From an uncultured Nitrospira sp. (lineage in GTDB: Bacteria > Nitrospirota > Nitrospiria > Nitrospirales > Nitrospiraceae), in contig CABVRV010000018.1 of the NCBI GenBank assembly GCA_902500755.1, positions 1 through 48,641 on the forward strand: a stretch of 48,641 nt of DNA, in the 5' to 3' direction. Under the pieces are notes generated by a model that was not told the DNA's origin, made no database searches, and saw only the letters and a list, made by a program, of their open reading frames with translations. Both the position numbers and the translations under genes were made by a program. Positions 7,887 to 15,869 of the stretch are shown here, piece after piece. The stretch's first letter is position 1. Every line of letters starts with the position of its first letter.

Positions 7887-9298
7887 CCAGGCTCTTTCTC
7901 GGACAGCCCTTCTGCGTCCTCCCCAAGATCGAGGCCGAAACGCTCGGCCATTCGATAGAGAGTCCGCCTGTCGATGCCAAGGATTTTCGCGGCCTTCACT
8001 TTATTGCCTTTCATTTCCTTGAGGACTCGAATCAAGTGACGTTTTTCTACTTCCTCTAACGTGAGGCAAGCCTCATCCTGATGATCCGTGAGTTGAGGTT
8101 GTAGACTAGCCTCTGCGGTCGCTCCTTGGCGAATCGCTTCGGGCAAATCTTCCGGCGTCAGCAAGGGTCCGTGACTCAATGACACGGCCCGTTCAATTGC
8201 GTTCTCAAGCTCTCGTACATTGCCCGGCCACCGATAGTCGGTCAAGAGCGCCATCGTTTCCGGCAACACACCACGCACCGCATGCTCGGCCCCTGCCGCG
8301 CACTTCTGCAAGAAATGATGGACCAACATCGGAATATCTTCCCGCCGTTCCGCCAATGATGGCAAGGTAATGGGGACGACTTTTAGACGATAGAAGAGGT
8401 CATCCCGAAATTTTCCTTCTTTGACGAGCTGTTCAAGATCACGGTTGGTCGCGGCGATGATCCGAACATCCACCCTGGTGGAAGTCGTACCCCCGACTCG
8501 GCGCACTTCCTGGTCCTGCATCACCCGCAACAACTTCACTTGCAACGCCTGCCCAAGTTCACCGATCTCGTCGAGAAACAGCGTCCCTCCGTTGGCCGAC
8601 TCAAAGAGCCCCATCTTGGTTCCCACCGCCCCGGTAAAGGCCCCCTTTTCGTATCCGAACATCTCCGACTCCAACAGCGTGTCGGGCAACGCCCCGCAAT
8701 TGACCGGGATGAACGGCTTATCACGACGCGGACCGTTCGTATGGATAGCACGAGCAATCAGTTCTTTTCCGGTTCCGCTCTCCCCCTGCAGCAAGACCGT
8801 GCTCTTGTTGTCAGCTACCCGCGCAACCAGCTTGTAGACCTCCAGCATCGCCGTACTGCTGCCGACCAACGGAGACCATTCGTCCTTGCTTTTCAACTCT
8901 TGTCGGAACCGTGCATTCTCTTGGAGCAGGCGACAGTGATCCAGGCCTCGTTTGACGACCAACTTGATGTCTTCCTTCTTAAACGGTTTCGCCAGATAAT
9001 CGTAGGCGCCCTGCTTGATCGCTTCAATCGCTCCTTCCAGAGAGCCGAACGCGGTCAACACCACGACCACGGTATCCGGGTTTGAGCGCTTGAATTCCCG
9101 CAAGACTGTGAGCCCATCCACGGCCCCCATCCGGATATCCGTCAATACCAAATCGACCCGACCTTGCCGTCCACGCGCGATCACGGCTTCTCCACCGGCA
9201 AAGACTTCCACGTGATAGCCTTCTTTTCGCAACGCCTCTGCCAAAAGCTCACGCGCGACCGCATCGTCGTCGGCTACCAGAATCGTCGCTGATTGCAT
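7883..9298 (-). CDS. NtrC-family sigma-54 response regulator
   Basis: 471 residues with the three NtrC domains. The receiver has acidic residues D10-D12 and phosphoacceptor D54 (LTDIRMG). The AAA+ domain (about residues 140-380) has Walker A GESGTGKE, the sigma-54 contact loop GAFTGA and FLDEIGEL. The C-terminal Fis-type helix-turn-helix reads NKVKAAKILGIDRRTLYRM. It activates transcription from -24/-12 promoters. Its ATG overlaps the kinase stop (TAATG), so the pair is translationally coupled. A good -24/-12 site lies at 46040-46055, but a link to this regulator is only a possibility. Target genes cannot be read from the sequence. Confidence 0.95.
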   Translation of the reverse strand: MQSATILVADDDAVARELLAEALRKEGYHVEVFAGGEAVIARGRQGRVDLVLTDIRMGAVDGLTVLREFKRSNPDTVVVVLTAFGSLEGAIEAIKQGAYDYLAKPFKKEDIKLVVKRGLDHCRLLQENARFRQELKSKDEWSPLVGSSTAMLEVYKLVARVADNKSTVLLQGESGTGKELIARAIHTNGPRRDKPFIPVNCGALPDTLLESEMFGYEKGAFTGAVGTKMGLFESANGGTLFLDEIGELGQALQVKLLRVMQDQEVRRVGGTTSTRVDVRIIAATNRDLEQLVKEGKFRDDLFYRLKVVPITLPSLAERREDIPMLVHHFLQKCAAGAEHAVRGVLPETMALLTDYRWPGNVRELENAIERAVSLSHGPLLTPEDLPEAIRQGATAEASLQPQLTDHQDEACLTLEEVEKRHLIRVLKEMKGNKVKAAKILGIDRRTLYRMAERFGLDLGEDAEGLSEKEPG

Positions 9299-10524
9299 TA
9301 CGCTTCCTCCATCGGATGAGCGAGGTCTGTTCGCATCGCGGGTAACGTGATGGTCACCGTGGTCCCGCGACCGATCTCACTCGTCAGGACCAAGCTCCCA
9401 CCATGAGCGAGCACGGTCTCGCGACTCAAGAATAGCCCCAAGCCGGTCCCCTTTCCAATCGCTTTGGTCGTAAAAAATGGTTCGAAGGCTTTTTGCGTAT
9501 CCGCTTCCGGCATGCCGCATCCTGTATCCTGAACCGAAAGGGTGAGCACCAGTGGAGGCATCTGGTCGGCAGCCGTTGCGCCACGCTCTTGTTCTGCCGT
9601 GGTGGCATCGCGAGCAGCAGCTGAGATAGTTACCGCTCCCCCTGAAGGAGTCGCAGCCAGTGCATTTGCAAGGATATTCACCAAGACCTGATGCATCCTT
9701 TCGTTATCGGCCCAGACCAGCGGCAGGCCTGTAGGAATCCGGACCGTCAGCGTAATCCCTTTTGCGTGAAAGGCCGGCTCCATCAAAACGGCCGCTGGAC
9801 TGACGACTTCCTGTAGAGCCGACCACTGAGGGGCCGGTTGGCGCTGCCGAGTGGAAGACAGCAAGTCCTGGATGATATTCACGACCCGAGTCAGTTGTTC
9901 ATCGATAATAGCGATCCGCTTCTTCATCTCCGGGGTAGCCCCAGGCTCCTCTTCCAGCGCCTGGACATGCCACGCGATCGAGTGAAGTGGTGTGCCCACC
10001 TCATGGGCGACAGACGCGACCAGCTGCCCGACGGCAGCCAATCGTTCCGACCTATTCAATTGATCTTTGGCCTGAACCAGTTGCGTATTCGCCTTGAGCA
10101 GATTTTCCGTTTCCTGGGCCAGGGCCGCACGGGCTGCTTCTTCCCGTGCCTTCCGCTCTTCCCAACTCACGCCCAGATACGCGACCAACAGCAAGACCCC
10201 AACGACGACGCTCCGATTGATGACCGCGGCTTGAAATCGTCCAGGCTTAGTCGGCTGGAGCAGCCCTGAATAGGTGGCGACCACACAGGCGAGCACGGTC
10301 ACCAATATGACGGTCCGATTGCGAAGCGTCGTGACCAACAAGATCGGTAACACATACCCATAGGCTCCTACGACGTTGACAGGAGAAAACTGTTCGACGA
10401 CCAGAATAATGAAAAAACAGGCTCCGGCAATCCCGAGCGCCAAACGGTCACGATGAGTCATGGCGATCATAGACTCATGCCGCTCGCCGGCATTCACAAC
10501 CATGCAGCCAAGAAAATGGATCAC
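9298..10524 (-). CDS. membrane sensor histidine kinase
   Basis: About 390-408 residues. The N-terminus has several hydrophobic helices ([55 protein letters not shown]) and no large periplasmic domain, followed by a coiled coil, the phosphoacceptor box [11 protein letters not shown], and an ATPase domain with N box [15 protein letters not shown]1 DTGCGMP and G2 GKGTGLGL. It should phosphorylate the adjoining NtrC-type regulator. The longest frame starts at a GTG at 10524 without a clear ribosome site; ATG codons at 10503, 10470 and 10461 are realistic alternatives, with the peptide from [10 protein letters not shown] being most natural. The stimulus is unknown. Confidence 0.9.
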   Translation of the reverse strand: MIHFLGCMVVNAGERHESMIAMTHRDRLALGIAGACFFIILVVEQFSPVNVVGAYGYVLPILLVTTLRNRTVILVTVLACVVATYSGLLQPTKPGRFQAAVINRSVVVGVLLLVAYLGVSWEERKAREEAARAALAQETENLLKANTQLVQAKDQLNRSERLAAVGQLVASVAHEVGTPLHSIAWHVQALEEEPGATPEMKKRIAIIDEQLTRVVNIIQDLLSSTRQRQPAPQWSALQEVVSPAAVLMEPAFHAKGITLTVRIPTGLPLVWADNERMHQVLVNILANALAATPSGGAVTISAAARDATTAEQERGATAADQMPPLVLTLSVQDTGCGMPEADTQKAFEPFFTTKAIGKGTGLGLFLSRETVLAHGGSLVLTSEIGRGTTVTITLPAMRTDLAHPMEEA

Positions 10525-10548
10525 ACGTTGGTTCGTCCATGGACACGC

Positions 10549-12801
10549 TCACACAGAAGGGCGAATCACACGCAACTGAGCTGCGAGTCGTTCGAATCGA
10601 GAGTCGTGAGTCAGCTCTTCGACGGTTGGGCCCAACTTTCGACACCAATTCGGATGCTGGTCCAACGTCCCGGGCAGATTGGCTTGGGCACGGCTACCGC
10701 TAATGTCCTCAATGTTCGCTAACACCATCCAGGCCGGACTCTTGGCCAAGTACTGATGAATGGCTTCGGTCAACTCGGTCGTCATCGTCGGCACCTGGAC
10801 TGGATCATCCGGAACACCGGGAGGCAGGAGTCCTTCGGACTTCAGCGCGGCGAGAATACCGGCTTTCTCCCATTGCCGCCCAGACAGCATCGCGGACCGA
10901 GCCTGCTCGGAAGGAAAGAGGCCGAGGGTCGATCGTGCCTCGATATCGGCCCCTTCCCAATATCCGCTGAGGGTCGCGAGATCGTGAGTCGTGACGACGG
11001 CGAGAGCTTGGGCCGGATAGTGCGCCGGCGGCTTCCATGCCCCTGTATGAGTCCGTTCAAAATACAAGACGCGATAAGACAAGACACCCGTCGCCTCCAG
11101 GCGGTCACGCACCCAATCAGGAACCGTCCCAAGATCTTCGCCGATCACCAGCGCCTTAGCCCGCACACTTTCCAACGCCAAGATCGCCAACAGCTCCTCG
11201 TCCCGGTAATGCACATACGTGCCCATCGAGGCAGGAAGTCCGCGCGGGATCCAGAATAACCGGAAGAGCGCCATGACATGATCGAGCCGAATCGCACCAC
11301 CGTAACGGAGGTTCTTGCGGAGCAATTCGATGACATACTGGTAGCCGCTCGTGCGAAGCCGAAGCGGGTCGAGCGGAGGAAACCCCCAATTCTGCCCTTC
11401 TGGGGCGAATGCGTCAGGAGGCGCACCGCAATCGGCATTCAAGGCCAGCACCTCCTGAGACCGCCATCCGTCGGCGCCGTAGCGATCGCTCCCTAATGCG
11501 AGGTCGTGATAGAAGCCGATCGGCATCCCTGCTTGATGCGTCTGCTTCACCAACGCGAGCATCTGGTCGGCGGCCAGCCATTGAAGATACTGAAAAAATC
11601 CCACTCGCTGCATGTGCCGATGCCGGAACTCCCTCACGGCTTCCGACGTCGGGATTCGATAGTGCTCCGGCCAGTCCGCCCACGTGGCCGATATTCCATG
11701 CTCGGCTTGCTGCGCTTCTTCCAATGCCTGAAATACCGCATAGGAGGTGAGCGATTCCCCTTCGCGCGCAACAAATTGATGAAAGGCCCTTCCACGTTCC
11801 GTCCTCGGCTGCAACTCCGGCTCTTCGCCTTCCCAATGTTCTCGGAGAAACGCGCGATGGCAGAGCTCAAGCACCTCGCGTTTGATCGACCTCACCGCGT
11901 CGTACTCCACCAGTTCTCCTCGCCTGGCCGCTTCGATTCGTGCCTGAAACGACGGCTCAGCAAGACAAGCTTTTACCTCCGGCGCTGTCTGATATTCCGC
12001 GACTTGTTCGACGTCGATATACAGATCGTTCAAGAACAGACGGCTTGAGGGCGAATAGGGGCTGATGTGATAGGGCTTGGTATTCTTGAGTGCGTGGAGC
12101 GGGTTGAGCCCGATCACTGCCGCGCCCAACTCCCGCCCGGTCCATTCCACAACCGAGGCGAGGTCTCCAAAATCGCCGACCCCCCAATTGCGATGGCTTC
12201 GTAGTGAATAAAGCTGCAGCGCGATGCCCCACCATCGAGCGCCGTGGTGGAGCTGATCCGGGATATAACAGCGCTCCGGCGCCACGATGAAACGGCATGT
12301 CGCGTCGACCTTGGCGCTACCTGCTTTCGCACATGCCGTCACAGAGTGGTAGCCGATCGGCAGATCCGGCGGAGTGCTCAGCGCCACGCGGACAAACCGA
12401 CGGCCGTGAATCGTGCGTGTCTCTTCAATGCGAAGACCAGGCCCCTCTACTCCCTCACGCGGCCGTTCTTCGAACTCGAGTTGGAGAGACCAGCATACTT
12501 GCAGCACGGCATCATCGGGAACCTCGCATGGCACGTACAATGACCATGTTCCGGCCGCGCGTCCCAACCGAACCACATGAACCGGTTCGCACCCTCTCAG
12601 CCATGGACGATTCTCCCACCCCGCGAGCTCCTCGATCAGCTCCGCGCGATTCGCAACTCGAAGACCCATCGCGGAAAGGATGGCCCGACGCGTCTCATCC
12701 GTCGTCACGTGCTGGGTGCCGGCAATGTCATGATAATCGGCGACAATGCCTGCCCGATCGGCCAAGGCGCGCAGAAGATCGCTTTCGGACTGGTCGTGCA
12801 T
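10549..12801 (-). CDS. malQ: 4-alpha-glucanotransferase (amylomaltase, GH77)
   Basis: About 750 residues, the size of the longer bacterial MalQ form with an N-terminal beta-sandwich extension. It moves alpha-1,4-glucan segments between maltodextrins in glycogen or maltose metabolism, in the cytoplasm. GH77 signatures visible: GVGDFGDL, LNPLHAL, the nucleophile region RLDHVMALFRLFWIP, acid/base region GEDLGTVP, and TTHDLATLSGYWEG. The longest frame begins at a TTG (12831); the ATG at 12801 (MHDQSESDLLRAL) is more likely, though neither has a good ribosome site. It lies 70 bases after the TolC-like gene on the same strand, so it may be read through from the exporter operon despite its unrelated job. 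Confidence 0.92.
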   Translation of the reverse strand: MHDQSESDLLRALADRAGIVADYHDIAGTQHVTTDETRRAILSAMGLRVANRAELIEELAGWENRPWLRGCEPVHVVRLGRAAGTWSLYVPCEVPDDAVLQVCWSLQLEFEERPREGVEGPGLRIEETRTIHGRRFVRVALSTPPDLPIGYHSVTACAKAGSAKVDATCRFIVAPERCYIPDQLHHGARWWGIALQLYSLRSHRNWGVGDFGDLASVVEWTGRELGAAVIGLNPLHALKNTKPYHISPYSPSSRLFLNDLYIDVEQVAEYQTAPEVKACLAEPSFQARIEAARRGELVEYDAVRSIKREVLELCHRAFLREHWEGEEPELQPRTERGRAFHQFVAREGESLTSYAVFQALEEAQQAEHGISATWADWPEHYRIPTSEAVREFRHRHMQRVGFFQYLQWLAADQMLALVKQTHQAGMPIGFYHDLALGSDRYGADGWRSQEVLALNADCGAPPDAFAPEGQNWGFPPLDPLRLRTSGYQYVIELLRKNLRYGGAIRLDHVMALFRLFWIPRGLPASMGTYVHYRDEELLAILALESVRAKALVIGEDLGTVPDWVRDRLEATGVLSYRVLYFERTHTGAWKPPAHYPAQALAVVTTHDLATLSGYWEGADIEARSTLGLFPSEQARSAMLSGRQWEKAGILAALKSEGLLPPGVPDDPVQVPTMTTELTEAIHQYLAKSPAWMVLANIEDISGSRAQANLPGTLDQHPNWCRKLGPTVEELTHDSRFERLAAQLRVIRPSV

Positions 12802-12870
12802 GCCGCGAGTGTGAGCGAAGGGCTGGATCAAGTCAAGGTATCGTGATTCCCGTCGTCCCGCCTGACTGTC

Positions 12871-14223
12871 TTAGTTCAATGTCTGCAAACTCCCCGTTGA
12901 GCGGGCGAGATTAATTCGCGCGGCGTTCAGTTGAAAGAGCGCGTTGACCAGGTTTTCCCTGGCCCGAGCCACGGCTGAGAGTCCATTCGTCAACTCAAAG
13001 TGGCTGGCCGAAGTCATGACGGCGTACCGTTCCCGCGCCAGATCAAGCTCTTTGGTGGCCATTTGCAAGCCTGTCTGAGCGATGCCCACCTGTTCCTTCG
13101 CCGCGGTCATGGAGGCCAGCGCGTCATGCACTTCCATCCGGACGTGATTGAGCACCGATTTCAGGCGGAGCGTCTCTTGCTGCAACTGGCTTCGCGCTTG
13201 CGTGATGCGGCCTTCCCGCTGCGCGCCATCAAATAGGGGGATCTGGAGAGTCAATGCCATATTGTAGGTATCGAGCGTGTTATTCCAGCGGTTGCCGATG
13301 AGCCCATACTCCCCTTGAGCCACCAACGATGGTACCCGCTCTCCGGTGATGGAGGAATAGGTCAGCTCCGAGGCTTTCACTCGGATCGCCTGAGCCTGAA
13401 TTTCGGGCCTCTGGCTCACTGCCATTTCGACTGCCCCTTCGGGCGTCGGCACATCCGGCACACCGCTCACCCACTCATCGATCAACGCCAACGAGCTGTC
13501 TATGGGTAGAGCCAGGAGATTGATCAGCGTCAGCTTGGCATGTTCGAGCTCATACCGCGCCGACGCCCCCTGTTGTCGTTCCACCGCCAATTGAGCCTCA
13601 AGTCTGGCAATATCCAGTCTCGTCGCGACACCTCCACGTTGCCGCTGCTGGACGACTGTGAGTAACTCGTTCATCACCTGCTGATTCGCCTCATGTGTCT
13701 TCACCATGGCCATCGCCTTCAACCCTTCCATGTAGGCAAGGCCCACGCTGGCCATCGTGTCCAATGTTCGCGCCTCCGATTCCTGTTCAGTCACCCGCAA
13801 CGATTCCCGTGAGGCCCGCCAGCGTTGAATCAAGCTGAGGCTGAACAGATGTTGAGTGGCGCTGATCCGCGTATCAAAAATACTGAACGGATCGGTCCGT
13901 ACCGGTGACAGTCCGATCGTGCCAAGGAATTGTGTTTGTCTGGTTTGCCGAACATTGGCGGACAGATTGGGCAACATCGCACCCAGCTGTGTCCGCACGT
14001 GGCCCTGTGCCTCCTGAATACGTTCCCTGTAGAGGAGCACGTCGGGGTTGTTGTGGAGCGCTGCGGTCAAAGCCCCCTTAAGCGTGAGTTGCAGAGGGTT
14101 GGATGCGGAGGCGCGCGGGGAATGAATCGGCCCTTCGCTTGGAACATCAGCCGCCACTGAGTCAGCAACACATATCCCCATCGCCAACACGCACGCACGA
14201 AGAGAGATCCTGCAGGGAGTCAT
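12871..14223 (-). CDS. TolC-family outer membrane channel of a type I system
   Basis: 450 residues with a signal peptide (SLRACVLAMGICVADSVAAD). It carries two outer membrane efflux protein repeats: long helical stretches such as LTLKGALTAALHNNPDVLLY and VEMAVSQRPEIQAQAIRVKA, and a second set ending ARENLVNALFQLNAARINLA. This is the trimeric channel that spans the outer membrane and joins the periplasmic adaptor. The start lies 4 bases after the stop of the HlyD-like gene, so the two are tightly coupled. Order on the transcript is ABC exporter, adaptor, channel, immediately after the RTX cargo genes, which argues for a dedicated type I secretion system and not a general drug pump. Confidence 0.9.
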   Translation of the reverse strand: MTPCRISLRACVLAMGICVADSVAADVPSEGPIHSPRASASNPLQLTLKGALTAALHNNPDVLLYRERIQEAQGHVRTQLGAMLPNLSANVRQTRQTQFLGTIGLSPVRTDPFSIFDTRISATQHLFSLSLIQRWRASRESLRVTEQESEARTLDTMASVGLAYMEGLKAMAMVKTHEANQQVMNELLTVVQQRQRGGVATRLDIARLEAQLAVERQQGASARYELEHAKLTLINLLALPIDSSLALIDEWVSGVPDVPTPEGAVEMAVSQRPEIQAQAIRVKASELTYSSITGERVPSLVAQGEYGLIGNRWNNTLDTYNMALTLQIPLFDGAQREGRITQARSQLQQETLRLKSVLNHVRMEVHDALASMTAAKEQVGIAQTGLQMATKELDLARERYAVMTSASHFELTNGLSAVARARENLVNALFQLNAARINLARSTGSLQTLN

Positions 14224-14227
14224 GTGT

Positions 14228-15622
14228 TTATCGCTCTCTCAGGCTTTCTCTCATAGACTTCAGCAATGGGCTCAACAAATACTCGATGATGCGGCGCTGA
14301 CCCGTCTTGATCTCGACGGTCACCGCCATCCCAGGCGAAAGATTGACCTGCTTGCCGTCGACCTGAATGGTCCCTCGATCCATGCTGACTCGCGCGGGGT
14401 ACACCAGACCCACTTTTTCGATGGGCGCGGCATCATCCGAGACCGTCACCACATGCCCGGGAATAGTGCCGTACAGGGTGAATTGAAAGGTCTCAACCTT
14501 AATTTCCACCGACTGTCCTTCCCGCACAAACCCCACATCTTTGTTTTCGACCTGAGCCTCGACCTCGACCGGATGATCCTTCGGCACGACAATCAACAAC
14601 TGCTGAGCCGGCGTGACGACGCCACCGACCGTATGCACGGCCACTTGCTGTACCACCCCATCGATCGGTGCAACAAGTCGCTGTAACCCGGCTTTTTGAT
14701 CGGCCTTCGTCACCTCCTGGGTGAGTGAGGCGGCTTTGGTTTCGAGCGTCGAGAGCTCAGCCTGCTTCGTCTGCTGGAATTCAGAGAGCATCGCCCGGTA
14801 GTGTGTGTCCGCCTCAGCGAGCGCCGCTCGATCTTGTTGCAGTTTCTTCCTCTGGCCGGCCAATTCCTGCGCCTTGTCGATTCGCTGCCCTTCGGCCTGG
14901 AGGAAGTCCATTTTGGTCACGGCCCCATGTTCAAGCAGCTGTTTGTAGGCTTCAGCTCGTTCGGCCTCCATCGGGACCGTCGCTTCTAAGCGACGAAGAT
15001 TCTCCTTGGTTTGGCCCACGACGGCCCGGCGTTGATCAACGAGATGTTGAGCCGCCGACACCTTGGCGTGATACTCGGCCAATTGGTCTCGCAGCAACTG
15101 TTGCTGCAACAGGACAGACGCCTCTTCCACGTCGGGCGGCGGCTCAAACGTGGCTCGGCCCTGAATGAGGGCCCGCAAGCGGGCGGCTTCCACTTTTGCC
15201 GCGCGATATTCATTGATCGCGCGAGACCGGTCTGCCACATTCAGCGTCGAATCAAGCTCGATCAAGACATCGCCCTGCCTCACTGCTTGCCCATCCTGCG
15301 CATGAATAGACGCGATCACCCCGGTTTCGTACGGTTGGATGATCTTCGAATATCCACTCGGAATGATCTTGCCTTGAGCCGTCGCGACGATGTCGATCCT
15401 TCCGAACATGGTCCAGAGCGCCCCGGCCGTGAAGGCCGCCAAGATGGTCCAGAGCAGCGCGCGACCGATCGGTGAAGGAGGCGCCTGTTGAATCTCCAGC
15501 ACGGCGGGAAGAAATTCGGTGGCGCGCGTGCCAACCGCGGCATTCCCGGGAGGCCGGTTTGATTCGGCCTGCCAGGCCGCTCTCCACACCATCCAATGCC
15601 GAGAAAGGACCCCGAACACCAT
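14228..15622 (-). CDS. HlyD-family periplasmic adaptor of a type I system
   Basis: 464 residues. Cytoplasmic N-terminus of about 55 residues, one membrane helix (ALLWTILAAFTAGALWTMF), then the adaptor fold: a split biotinyl-lipoyl domain (IDIVATAQGKIIPSGYSKII and VAPIDGVVQQVAVHTVGGVV), a long coiled-coil hairpin (about residues 140-310) and a beta-barrel end (VEAQVENKDVGFVREGQSVE). The length and the IQPYETGVIASIHAQDGQAV motif match HlyD/LapC-type adaptors more than RND adaptors. GAGGGAGAG precedes the ATG. It links the ABC exporter in the inner membrane to the TolC-like channel encoded just downstream. Confidence 0.92.
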   Translation of the reverse strand: MVFGVLSRHWMVWRAAWQAESNRPPGNAAVGTRATEFLPAVLEIQQAPPSPIGRALLWTILAAFTAGALWTMFGRIDIVATAQGKIIPSGYSKIIQPYETGVIASIHAQDGQAVRQGDVLIELDSTLNVADRSRAINEYRAAKVEAARLRALIQGRATFEPPPDVEEASVLLQQQLLRDQLAEYHAKVSAAQHLVDQRRAVVGQTKENLRRLEATVPMEAERAEAYKQLLEHGAVTKMDFLQAEGQRIDKAQELAGQRKKLQQDRAALAEADTHYRAMLSEFQQTKQAELSTLETKAASLTQEVTKADQKAGLQRLVAPIDGVVQQVAVHTVGGVVTPAQQLLIVVPKDHPVEVEAQVENKDVGFVREGQSVEIKVETFQFTLYGTIPGHVVTVSDDAAPIEKVGLVYPARVSMDRGTIQVDGKQVNLSPGMAVTVEIKTGQRRIIEYLLSPLLKSMRESLRER

Positions 15623-15634
15623 CCGTCTCTCCCT

Positions 15635-15856
15635 CTACGAACCTACACTCGCTCCCTGGCCCACATTATTCATGACAGTTCGTGACGAAACCGACGAGAC
15701 GCCAGGCGAGACGGGCACGCGGAGCCCTGAGAGACCGAGGCATACTTGAAACAGTATGTTGAGGTCACGAAGGGCGAGCCTGCCCGCCTGGCTGCAGACA
15801 AACCCCAGCCAGGCTTGTCGCAGCGGCGTATCGGCGGTTGCAGTAGAAGTGTTCAT
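15635..15856 (-). CDS. possible small protein between exporter genes
   Basis: A 73-codon open frame filling the space between the ABC exporter and the adaptor gene. It begins MNTSTATADTPLRQAWLGFV and contains LRDLNILFQVCLGLSGLRVP. No ribosome site precedes the ATG, and I do not recognise a family. It starts inside one arm of a 17-base inverted repeat, and the other arm lies in its 3' part, so the frame may be only the content of a structured spacer. I list it because the gap is otherwise unusual in a tightly packed operon; chance is a real alternative. Confidence 0.3.
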   Translation of the reverse strand: MNTSTATADTPLRQAWLGFVCSQAGRLALRDLNILFQVCLGLSGLRVPVSPGVSSVSSRTVMNNVGQGASVGS

Positions 15857-15869
15857 AAATAATGTGGGC
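15659..15869. repeat. 17-base inverted repeat bounding a 211-bp spacer
   Basis: GCCCACATTATTCATGA at 15659-15675 faces its reverse complement (one mismatch) at 15853-15869. The right arm touches the stop codon of the ABC exporter gene. The two arms enclose the whole region between exporter and adaptor. It could fold into a long-range stem in the mRNA that lowers expression of the downstream genes, or be the ends of a small inserted or invertible segment. No recombinase is present nearby. Confidence 0.6.

Noticed and set aside
7883-10524. Proposal that the kinase-regulator pair controls the BACON promoter
   Set aside because: Only the promoter type matches; sigma-54 regulators are numerous and no shared enhancer site was found, so it is kept as a possibility, not a claim.
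11506-12914. Plus-strand frames of 180 and 205 codons opposite malQ
   Set aside because: High-GC antisense shadow of a clear GH77 gene; Arg/Ser/Pro-rich without domain signs.
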